From: Actinomycetes bacterium
GTDB lineage: Bacteria > Actinomycetota > Actinomycetes > S36-B12 > UBA10799
Assembly (NCBI GenBank): GCA_029779995.1
Contig: JAKOZM010000490.1
Coordinates: forward strand, 1 to 13,493
Length of the DNA stretch: 13,493 nucleotides
Direction of reading: 5' to 3'
The translations under genes and the position numbers were made by a program. The notes below the pieces were generated by a model. It ran no database searches. It saw only the letters and a program-made list of their open reading frames with translations, and was not told where the DNA came from. Position 1 is the stretch's first letter; every line of letters begins with the position of its first letter. Below are positions 6,980 to 13,212 of the stretch, in pieces.

Positions 6980-8175
6980 TGGCCCAGGCCTTTCCAGCCG
7001 GCGGTGTAGCTGCGCCACTCGGCCAGCCCGCGCATCTCGGCCTCGGCGGTGACCCACCCGTACTGCTCGAGGGTGGTCTGGTAGTCCGCGTGACCGAGGC
7101 GACGCATGACGACGTGGGGTGCGGCGCCGGCCAGGAGCAGGGCGGTGGCGTGGGTGTGCCGCAGCCAGTGCGGCGACCACTTCGCCGGGAGCTGCCCTGG
7201 GTGGGCGGCGGTGATCGCGGCGACCTTGTCGTAGACGGTGTCCGGGGCCAGTGGCGCGAACATGGGGTCTCGGGCGAGGTTGACGAAGACCCAGTGCTGG
7301 GCGACGTCGTTGACGAACAGGTCGATGCCGGCGTCGACCAGGGCCCACACGTACGCCGAGTAGAGCGCCTCGAGCTCGTCGCTGATGTAGATCTCGCGGG
7401 CCTTGTCGTTCTTGACGCGGCACCCGTGGGGATGGTCGGTGCGCGGGATGACGCGAAGGCGCGGGGTGTCGCCGGCGCCGGTGACCAGGTCGACGTGACG
7501 CAGCCCGAGGGCCTCACCGAGGCGTAGGCCGGTCTCGGCGAGCAGGGTGAAGAAGAGCCGGTCCCGGGCGGCGACCAGGCGTGCGGTGGGGGTGTCGGCG
7601 TGGGGGGTGCAGGCGCCCAGGACGAGTTGAACCTGGGTGGGTGTCAGGATGGGCGGGCGTGCCTTGTTGCCGCGCCGACCCCGGTAGATCGGCTTGGGTA
7701 CGCGGGGTTGGGCGTGGTCGGCGACACCGGTCAGCATCGGCTGGTAGCGGCTGGCCCGGACCCTTCCCCAGCTGGTGTAGAGCCGCTGCATCGGGACGGT
7801 CAGGTCATGAGCGGCGGCGTGCCAGGAGTAGAACGCCAGCACCGCGGCCGAGCGTTGGGTGACGCTGGCCGGTGCCAGCCAGGTCGGTTCGGCTCCGACG
7901 CGGCGGACCGAGGGCAGGTCCCCAGTGCGCAGGTACGCCAGGAAAGACCCGAACGCGCCGGTGGGGAAGTCGCGCCAGTCCAGGTCCTGGTCGGCCAGCA
8001 GGTCCCACCACGCGGCCAGGCCCCGGGCATACGCCTGGACAGTGTGTGGGCTGGCTTGGTCGGCGCGTAGGAACGCCAGGTACTCCTCGACCGGGCCGAT
8101 CGGTAGGCCGTCCTCGCCGGTCACCGTGTGCGTGCGGGCCCCACTCGGCAGACGGGCCGCTCGGACCTGGCTCAT
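6976..8175 (-). CDS. tnpA: Tn554-type tyrosine recombinase, TnpA-like
   Basis: A 399-residue tyrosine recombinase, close to Tn554 TnpA (361 aa). A SAM-like core-binding domain occupies about residues 28-140 ('PVEEYLAFLRADQASPHTVQAYARGLAAWW'). The catalytic domain follows from about 175, with R218 in 'ETGLRLGEALGL', K255, H336-x2-R339 in 'SPHWLRHTHAT', H362 in 'RRLGHADYQTTLEQY' and nucleophile Y372. All are intact. The ATG at 8175 is preferred over upstream ATGs at 8262 and 8214, since it has a GGTGGG stretch just upstream and leaves room for a promoter between it and the divergent gene at 8282. As first gene of the coupled tnpABC operon, it should mark one end of the element nearby. Confidence 0.92.
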   Translation of the reverse strand: MSQVRAARLPSGARTHTVTGEDGLPIGPVEEYLAFLRADQASPHTVQAYARGLAAWWDLLADQDLDWRDFPTGAFGSFLAYLRTGDLPSVRRVGAEPTWLAPASVTQRSAAVLAFYSWHAAAHDLTVPMQRLYTSWGRVRASRYQPMLTGVADHAQPRVPKPIYRGRRGNKARPPILTPTQVQLVLGACTPHADTPTARLVAARDRLFFTLLAETGLRLGEALGLRHVDLVTGAGDTPRLRVIPRTDHPHGCRVKNDKAREIYISDELEALYSAYVWALVDAGIDLFVNDVAQHWVFVNLARDPMFAPLAPDTVYDKVAAITAAHPGQLPAKWSPHWLRHTHATALLLAGAAPHVVMRRLGHADYQTTLEQYGWVTAEAEMRGLAEWRSYTAGWKGLGQ

Positions 8176-8215
8176 CGCGACACACCCACCATGGTCCACA
8201 CCCGTGCCCGGCATT

Positions 8216-8246
8216 TTGCTATCGTGTTCATAACCACGAGATAACC
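8216..8246 (+). promoter_or_regulatory. Candidate promoter and direct-repeat operator
   Basis: Two copies of ATAACC at 8230-8235 and 8241-8246 are spaced exactly 11 bp, one helical turn, in the 106-bp gap between tnpA and the divergent 212-aa gene. A -35-like TTGCTA lies at 8216-8221 and a weak -10-like GATAAC at 8240-8245, 18 bp apart, so the second repeat covers the -10. Repression by the XRE-HTH/ImmA protein encoded next door is a reasonable guess. The promoter hexamers are weak. Confidence 0.35.
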
Positions 8247-8281
8247 GTAGGTGGGATGTCAAGGAACAAAGGAGGTGCCCG

Positions 8282-8920
8282 ATGCTCGAGTCGGTCCAGG
8301 AGCTGCCGTTGTCTCGGGAGGCGGTCGAGCCGATCGTGGCCGAGCATGCCGCACGGTTCGCGCAGGTGTTGGAGCAGGCGTGGTCCTCCCTGGTCGCGGT
8401 ACGTTCGGCGGCGCCGCGTCAGATGTCGGGTGCGGGTGCGAGCACGCGCGGGATGCTGGTCTCGGACTTCACCCGGGAGCCGGCGCATCGGGTGTTCGCG
8501 GGGGTGGCCGGGGTCGAGGTTGATGATCGGTACGGCCGGCCGTGGGTCCGCCTGGACGGGGGCCGCGTGCAGGCGCGGTTCCGCAAGCTCACACCCGCCC
8601 TGCAGATCTGTGTCAGCGACTCCGAGCGGGCGACCAAGCTGGCGTTCCACCTCGGGGATCCGTTGTTCCCGGCGGAGCCCGAGGCGACGGTGCTCACCGC
8701 CGGGTACGTCCTGGACGCCGCGGAGATGGCGATCGAGCGGATGGCGCTGGTGTGTCACATCGGCTCCCGGGTCCACTATGCGTTGGACCTGCCCGGTGGC
8801 TGCGCCACCGTTGTGGCGCCGACGCAGCTGCCGCTGGTCCCGCTCTCGCCTCCCATCATTCGCTCCGCCCGGGCTGCGGCCGCGCAGCGACTCGCCCAGC
8901 GAGCCTCCTCCGATGCCTGA
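8282..8920 (+). CDS. Conserved-looking 212-aa protein of unknown function
   Basis: I do not recognise this family. It has an excellent ribosome site (AAAGGAGGTG, about 6 nt spacing) before ATG 8282. The N-terminal third is helical and acidic. The middle (about residues 75-125, with 'VFAGVAGVEVDDRYGRPWVRL' and 'ARFRKLTPALQICVSD') looks like alternating beta strands. It has no signal peptide or membrane segment, and the tail is alanine-rich and basic. It overlaps the XRE-ImmA/IrrE gene by 8 nt, so the two are translationally coupled and probably functionally paired. By analogy with ImmA/ImmR and other toxin-antitoxin-like pairs it could be a repressor-binding partner, a peptidase substrate or an effector; none of these can be shown from sequence. 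Confidence 0.85.
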   Translation: MLESVQELPLSREAVEPIVAEHAARFAQVLEQAWSSLVAVRSAAPRQMSGAGASTRGMLVSDFTREPAHRVFAGVAGVEVDDRYGRPWVRLDGGRVQARFRKLTPALQICVSDSERATKLAFHLGDPLFPAEPEATVLTAGYVLDAAEMAIERMALVCHIGSRVHYALDLPGGCATVVAPTQLPLVPLSPPIIRSARAAAAQRLAQRASSDA

Positions 8921-10028
8921 GGTCGCCAAGCCGCGGATGGTCACGTTGGCGCGTGAGGCCAAGGGGATGTCCCAGGCGCAGGTCGCCGAGGCAATCAAGG
9001 ACGTGGCCCCCGATGGTCAGTCGATGTCCCAGGCCTTCATCTCCAAGGTCGAGGCCGGCCTGCTCGACCTGAGCGGGGAGCGGCTCGAGCAGGTGGCGGC
9101 TGTGTTGGACTGTCCGGTCGCGCTGCTGGTGGATGACACCCCGATCCAGGGGGTGGAGGTCACCTGCCTGCATCACCGTCGACGGCACTCGAAGATCAAC
9201 GCGGTCACGATGCGCCGCATCGAGGCGATGACCCACCTGTCCCGGGTCTCGGTCGAGGGGCTGCTCAGCGACATCGAGCTCGCCCCCGAAGTGGAGCTTC
9301 AACGCTTGGACATCGATGCCTACGGCGGTGACCCAGCCGCAGTCGCCCGGGCGCTCAGGGCGGCGTGGCGCGTCCCCAGCGGCCCCATCGAGAACGTCCT
9401 GGCCCTGCTGGAGGCCGTCGGCATCATCATCGTGATCCGCCCGTTGGGCACCCGCGCCCAGGACGCGGTGTCCACGTGGCCGCACGGGCCCGGGCAGCCG
9501 CCGATCATGGTCCTCAACGAGGGGCTGGACCCGGACCGGCAACGATTCACCACCTGCCACGAAGCCGGGCACTTGATCATGCACACCCTGCCCAGCGACA
9601 ACCAGGAGGTCGAGGCCGACCAGTTCGCCTCCGAGTTCCTCATGCCCGCGGCCGACATCCGGCCCGCGTTGGTCGGGTTGACCACCCGGGACTTCCCCAA
9701 GCTGTTGGAGCTGAAGGCGCAGTGGGGTGTCTCGATCGCCGCGCTGATCCGCCGTGCCAGAGATCTCGAGACGATCAGCGACCGCCAGTACCGCGAATTC
9801 CAGATCAGGCTCCGCCAGATGAAGTGGCACGAGAAGGAGCCCGGGACGCTGCCTCGTGAGCTGCCGGCCACGTTGCGGCGGGTCATGGAAGTCCACGTCA
9901 ACGAACACCAGTGGAGCGTGGAGGAGTTGGCGCGGGCTGCCCGGATGAACCTGGTCCCGTTCAAGGCGCGCTACGACCCACCGGACCCCGACGCGACACC
10001 TCCGACCCGGCTGCGGCTCGTCCTGTGA
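8913..10028 (+). CDS. XRE-HTH / ImmA-IrrE metallopeptidase fusion
   Basis: A 371-residue two-domain protein. Residues 6-70 form a Cro/C1-type helix-turn-helix ('VTLAREAKGMSQAQVAEAI...SQAFISKVEAGL...LEQVAAVLDCPVALL'). Residues about 165-300 form the ImmA/IrrE zinc peptidase, with catalytic H216-E217-A-G-H220 in 'TTCHEAGHLIMH' and the downstream glutamate region 'EVEADQFASEFLMPA' (E234 as likely third ligand). The family cleaves or inactivates repressors: ImmA acts on the ICEBs1 repressor ImmR, and IrrE on DdrO. Here regulator and peptidase are in one chain. ATG 8913 is chosen because it overlaps the preceding stop and directly precedes the HTH; the frame is open much further upstream but that part is out-of-frame sequence of the neighbour. 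It is likely the switch or stress sensor of this gene block. Confidence 0.93.
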   Translation: MPEVAKPRMVTLAREAKGMSQAQVAEAIKDVAPDGQSMSQAFISKVEAGLLDLSGERLEQVAAVLDCPVALLVDDTPIQGVEVTCLHHRRRHSKINAVTMRRIEAMTHLSRVSVEGLLSDIELAPEVELQRLDIDAYGGDPAAVARALRAAWRVPSGPIENVLALLEAVGIIIVIRPLGTRAQDAVSTWPHGPGQPPIMVLNEGLDPDRQRFTTCHEAGHLIMHTLPSDNQEVEADQFASEFLMPAADIRPALVGLTTRDFPKLLELKAQWGVSIAALIRRARDLETISDRQYREFQIRLRQMKWHEKEPGTLPRELPATLRRVMEVHVNEHQWSVEELARAARMNLVPFKARYDPPDPDATPPTRLRLVL

Positions 10029-10143
10029 ACGGTCCGGGGCATCGACTTATCCACAGGATGGGTGTGTGTGGGTCGACGCCATGGTGGGTTTCGTCACTAC
10101 CATCGAGATCCTCGGAGCAACAGGCCGTGAGAAGGAGGCGACC

Positions 10144-11334
10144 ATGGTGAACGAACCCCGTCAGTCGACGGTGCTGCCGCTGGGCCTGCCCGCGCTGAGC
10201 GTGTCGCTCCCGGCACAGCCGCCCACGGTCGTCGGGCCGCCGGCGCTGGCGCTGCCCCGGCAGGTCCTGCCCGGCTTCTCCAGCAACCTCCTGGTTCAGG
10301 CCTACGACGGCGAGGCCGCGACCGCGGCCGCCGTCATCGCTCACGCCGGCGTCGGTGTCGTCCACACCATCGAGCATCTCGGCCGGAAGAGTACCCACTT
10401 CGGGAATGCCCGAGCGGCCGTCACTCTCACCCGACAGTCGGCTCCGACGGCGGACATCCTGATCGACCGCAACCGCTACTCCGGTAAGAACCGTGCCGTC
10501 GTCACGGACGCCATGTCCACCCAGTGGGTCACCGACCAGCTCACGGTCTTGGGCCTGCCCTGGGCGATGGCCGACCCCGGCTTCGCCTACACCGTCTCGG
10601 ACATCGCGCGAGTCCTGTCCGATGCCCACGCCCTGCCCGAGCGGGTGATCGTCCCGTTGGCGATGCCGTACGAGGTCCTGCGCGACGACGCACCCGCGAT
10701 CGTGGCGCTGATCAACGAGCAGGACAAGCCGGTGGCCGTCATCCTGGAGCACAAGAACGACCCGTGCGGTGCTGCGGGGGTCGTCGACGGGCTCATCCAC
10801 CTCCTGCACGGGGCGAGCGTCCCCGTTCTCTTCTTGCGGACAGACACCTCAGCGTTGGGGGCTATCGCTCATGGCGCTGTCGCTGCTGGGGTCGGCACGC
10901 ACTCGGGCCTGCGGCACAACTTCCCGATCCCGCCAAAGCCAGGCGGTGGCCGGGAGAAGTTGGCGTTCGTGGTGCCTGACCTGCTCACCTATGTCCAGGC
11001 CGACCGGTTCGCCAAGGCCTACCTGGTCAAGCCGACGCTGCCGATGTGGCGATGCGGCTGCTGGCTGTGCCGCGGCCGGGACCTCAACTGGATCCGCGCC
11101 AGCCATCACGCGTTCGCGGTTGCCTTCCAGCACTCGGTCACCGTCATCGCCGATCTCGGCGCCCAGCTCCAGCACCGTGCCGTCACCACGCACCCGATCC
11201 AGGCGTGGGACGACATGGTCACCACCGCCCAGGCCGCCCACGGCGCTGCGTCAAACCCGTCCGGGTCGCCCTGGGCGCCGCAGGAGTTCTTGGCTCACTG
11301 GCACCACGGCAACACCCAGCAGCCGATCATCTGA
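10144..11334 (+). CDS. Unknown protein with CxCxxC motif, possibly TGT-like
   Basis: A 396-residue protein with a good ribosome site (AAGGAGG) before ATG 10144. The first 45 residues are proline-rich. Strand-helix alternation follows in the manner of a TIM barrel: 'ADILIDRNRY', 'LPWAMADPGF', 'ERVIVPLAM', 'KPVAVILEHK', 'VPVLFLRTDTSALGAIAHGA', 'VGTHSGLRHNFP'. Near the end is C304-x-C306-x2-C309, with H330 twenty residues later. This CxCxxC(x20)H spacing recalls the CxCxxCx(about 25)H zinc site of tRNA-guanine transglycosylases and DpdA, also TIM barrels. A relation to base-exchange enzymes is therefore an inference, not a recognised family match. It follows the ImmA/IrrE gene after 115 bp in the same direction and may be its effector. 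Its 3' end overlaps the converging 211-aa gene by 8 bp. Confidence 0.8.
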   Translation: MVNEPRQSTVLPLGLPALSVSLPAQPPTVVGPPALALPRQVLPGFSSNLLVQAYDGEAATAAAVIAHAGVGVVHTIEHLGRKSTHFGNARAAVTLTRQSAPTADILIDRNRYSGKNRAVVTDAMSTQWVTDQLTVLGLPWAMADPGFAYTVSDIARVLSDAHALPERVIVPLAMPYEVLRDDAPAIVALINEQDKPVAVILEHKNDPCGAAGVVDGLIHLLHGASVPVLFLRTDTSALGAIAHGAVAAGVGTHSGLRHNFPIPPKPGGGREKLAFVVPDLLTYVQADRFAKAYLVKPTLPMWRCGCWLCRGRDLNWIRASHHAFAVAFQHSVTVIADLGAQLQHRAVTTHPIQAWDDMVTTAQAAHGAASNPSGSPWAPQEFLAHWHHGNTQQPII

Positions 11335-11962
11335 CCAGACCGCAGGCCAGGGCGTGCGCGAACAGCGCCTCCTCCATCATGCGTGTGGCGGTCACCCGCG
11401 GTGCCGTAGCGGCGGGTCCAACCCGCCCGGTCACCCACAGCCGCGGTTCGGGCTCACACGGTGGTACACCGACAACCCAGACACCGGTCGCGTCAGCATC
11501 CAACAGCGACAGGGAGCTTCTCGAACGGCCGGTCACGACCAGGCCCGCGCCCAGACCGGCAAGGGAGCGAACCTGCTCGACCGCGGTCGACCACCGCGTG
11601 GCGGTTGTGATGAAGCCGACGATCCGTAGCGGAGCCCCGGGCGTCTGATCGGTCGGCATCGCCTCCCACACGTCCAGGGTTTCCAGGTCCAGCATCGGCC
11701 CCTGGCCGCGCCCAGCCCGCTCACGAGCGCCCGTGAACGACACCACAGGGAGCACCACAGACCCCAAGATGTCCGCCGGAGGCAGCACAGTTCCCACCCA
11801 CCGCGCCGCATCGAGCACCCCGCCTAACTGGACCCCCCACCCTGCGGCCGAGTCCAGGCTGCCTCGAGCGCGTCGATAGACGATCCGGGGCGACAGGTCC
11901 AACACGGGCACCCGGTCATCCTGCCCCACCCGGGACGGGCCCGATAGACCCGGGCGCGTCAT
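11327..11962 (-). CDS. Unknown 211-aa protein, second gene of AbrB operon
   Basis: I do not recognise it. The ATG at 11962 overlaps the stop of the AbrB-like gene (AAATGA), so the two are coupled. The sequence is soluble-looking and beta-rich in its middle, with 'ILGSVVLPVVSF', 'PLRIVGFITTATRW', 'GLGAGLVVTGRS' and 'ATGVWVVGVPP' as likely strands, and a C-terminal helix 'ATRMMEEALFAHALACGL'. It has no HTH, no metal motif and no convincing membrane helix. By position behind an AbrB/MazE-type gene it could be a toxin-like partner or a second regulator. No signature supports a choice. It is tail-to-tail with the CxCxxC gene, 8 bp overlapping. Confidence 0.75.
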   Translation of the reverse strand: MTRPGLSGPSRVGQDDRVPVLDLSPRIVYRRARGSLDSAAGWGVQLGGVLDAARWVGTVLPPADILGSVVLPVVSFTGARERAGRGQGPMLDLETLDVWEAMPTDQTPGAPLRIVGFITTATRWSTAVEQVRSLAGLGAGLVVTGRSRSSLSLLDADATGVWVVGVPPCEPEPRLWVTGRVGPAATAPRVTATRMMEEALFAHALACGLVR

Positions 11963-12333
11963 TTAGCGATCTCCGTCCATGCCGTGAGCGCGAGCCGCTG
12001 CGGGATGATCCGCACCGCTCGACGTCGTCCCGCGCGGGCGAAGTACACCCATGGCTCAGACGGCGACAAGCCCACCTGCGACATCAGCGGGGAAGGCAGG
12101 GTCACCTGCCCTTGGGCGTCCAACGCCCGCGGCCGATCCGGGTCCCGATCCCGGCGTGAGGCCGGCTGCGGATCCGTCGCCTCCACCACCAGCTCCTGCG
12201 CCGATGATGATGTTCGCACCCGAACCCAGGAGCCCCCCTTCTCCCAGCCCAGCTCGTCGGTGATCGCACTGGGCAGGCATACGCGACGCGTCTTGGCGAC
12301 CACCCGACGGGGACCGTGCAGACCCAGAAACAT
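11959..12333 (-). CDS. Double AbrB/SpoVT-like (swapped-hairpin) protein
   Basis: A 124-residue protein with two related segments. Residues 8-40 ('RRVVAKTRRVCLPSAITDELGWEKGGSWVRVR') and 70-112 ('DAQGQVTLPSPLMSQVGLSPSEPWVYFARAGRRRAVRII') both show the AbrB/MazE pattern: basic strand, 'x(V/C)(T)LPsx(l/i)', short helix, 'G...(G/S)(S/E)..WV' strand. Such domains dimerise into a swapped-hairpin barrel that binds DNA, as in AbrB, SpoVT and MazE-type antitoxins. Having two in one chain would give a pseudo-dimer. The ATG at 12333 has no ribosome site but sits 7 nt after a -10-like TAGTAT, so it is probably leaderless. The palindrome over that hexamer is a likely autoregulatory site. It leads a coupled two-gene operon with the 211-aa gene. 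Confidence 0.8.
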   Translation of the reverse strand: MFLGLHGPRRVVAKTRRVCLPSAITDELGWEKGGSWVRVRTSSSAQELVVEATDPQPASRRDRDPDRPRALDAQGQVTLPSPLMSQVGLSPSEPWVYFARAGRRRAVRIIPQRLALTAWTEIAK

Positions 12334-12370
12334 GATGCTAATACTAGCATTAAAGCATGGCAGGAGTCAC
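12334..12370 (-). promoter_or_regulatory. Leaderless promoter with overlapping palindrome (AbrB-like gene)
   Basis: On the minus strand GTGACT (12370-12365) and TAGTAT (12346-12341) are separated by 18 bp. The ATG begins 7 nt after the hexamer, so the transcript should start at the A of ATG. A perfect 6-bp inverted repeat, ATGCTA at 12335-12340 and TAGCAT at 12345-12350 around ATAC, covers the -10. This AT-rich patch stands out sharply in a GC-rich window and suits an AbrB-type autorepressor. Confidence 0.5.
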
Positions 12371-13212
12371 CGCAGAACATTGGAAACAGGGCGCTTTCGT
12401 CCAGGTGGCGACCTTCCTTGGATGGCACGGTACTGGCGCCTGGCGGCCGACGCTACCGGTCGCTCGTGCTCGAGGTGGAGCGCACTGGCGGGTGCGTGGT
12501 CCCCCTACGACGACTCCCCGCCCGCTGGAAAACCAGGTCGTCACCACTTCACCCTCCCGAGGGATCGAGAAGTGCCCTTCCGGGGATCGCCCGCCGGACG
12601 ACGAGGCCCGGCAGGCGCTGTCCCCATGCGCCTCCAACCTGTCGTTCCGTCCGGCCGGCGGTTGTGGTGCCGGCCCGGCGAGGGGCAATAGCGCACACCT
12701 ACCGAAACTTTCAGAAAGATTCGGTAGGACGGCGCGACCACCAAGAGGGGCCCTCGACCGACACGACGTCGCGGTGCACTCCCGGTCCGGCGGTTGCCCG
12801 CTACCGTGCGCACAGGCCGTGCCTTTCGGCCGTCGGAGAAGCCGCCGCTCCTGGCCGCCAAGCACTCTTGCGGGGGCGGCGGCACCGACGAACCCCTCCG
12901 CCTCCTGGATGTCGCCACCACCGGCTCGCGGGATCCAGATCCGTTGTCGGCTACTGGCCGCCGCCGTCACCGTGCTCCGCGTCGACGGCCTGGACCGGCC
13001 CCCCGACACGCTCGTCGAGATCGACGCCAGCGCGGAAGTCCCCGCACCCTGTGGTCGTGCCAGGCACTGGTGGTCACAACTCCGAGTCGGCCACCGGGGG
13101 CCTTGTGCTGCGCCAGCCAGGAGCGAAGGATCCGCTCCAGCGCGTGCTGGTCCACGGCTCCGCCCATGCGAGTGCGCCGACACGTAGATGGTGACCGACG
13201 AGCCCGACCTGG
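12371..13212. other. Gene-poor, probably degenerate stretch
   Basis: I find no intact gene here with a ribosome site, sensible start and recognisable domain. Open frames of 120-300 codons exist on both strands, but they consist of Arg/Pro/Ala/Gly/Ser-rich sequence expected by chance at this GC. Some short stretches look more gene-like: on the minus strand 'VADMWSTVTRSGSSVTIYVSA' (about 13215) and, in another frame, 'HALERILRSWLAQHK' (about 13145). A frameshift would be needed to join them, suggesting a decayed gene. The 31-bp palindrome at 12698-12728 lies inside. Confidence 0.5.
12698..12728. repeat. 31-bp near-perfect palindrome
   Basis: CCTACCGAAACTTTC (12698-12712) is followed by a single A and then GAAAGATTCGGTAGG (12714-12728). 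The arms are complementary at 14 of 15 positions, the one mismatch being A opposite A. The core is AT-richer than its surroundings. With a 1-nt centre it cannot form a normal transcript loop, which argues for a protein-binding or recombination site and against a terminator. No gene start lies within 300 bp that it clearly regulates. Confidence 0.75.

Larger units (their letters stand above)
2409..8175 (-). mobile_element. Tn554-like element with ShosTA-like cargo (ends not located)
   Basis: The tnpA-tnpB-tnpC order, sizes and motifs define a Tn554-type transposition module. Tn554 carries its cargo downstream of tnpC; here that place holds the DprA-like/phosphoribosyltransferase pair in the same orientation. 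Tn554 elements have no terminal inverted repeats and make no target duplication, so the ends cannot be read by eye. One end should lie in 8176-8281 if the rightward genes are outside it, and the other probably in 2067-2408, where a broken gene fragment is found. The span given is the minimal coding extent. Confidence 0.55.

Noticed and set aside
4829..7423. Longer version of the TnpB-like gene starting at 7423
   Set aside because: The extra 148 residues are Arg/Pro-rich out-of-frame reading of tnpA. The GTG at 6979 overlaps the tnpA stop and begins the plausible protein.
6183..7517. 444-codon minus-strand frame across tnpA/tnpB
   Set aside because: Low-complexity Arg/Pro/Ser/Thr composition in a different frame from two genes with intact catalytic motifs.
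4428..8175. RIT element (three tyrosine recombinases)
   Set aside because: The third gene is a small HTH/coiled-coil protein with no recombinase residues, so Tn554-type is the right class.
7872..10028. Plus-strand 718-codon frame
   Set aside because: Only the part from ATG 8913 encodes the HTH and peptidase. The upstream part is Arg/Ser/Pro-rich shadow of tnpA and the 212-aa gene.
10047..10055. Perfect DnaA box TTATCCACA between the peptidase and CxCxxC genes
   Set aside because: A single 9-mer with no second box, AT-rich unwinding region or replication gene nearby. Not evidence of an origin.
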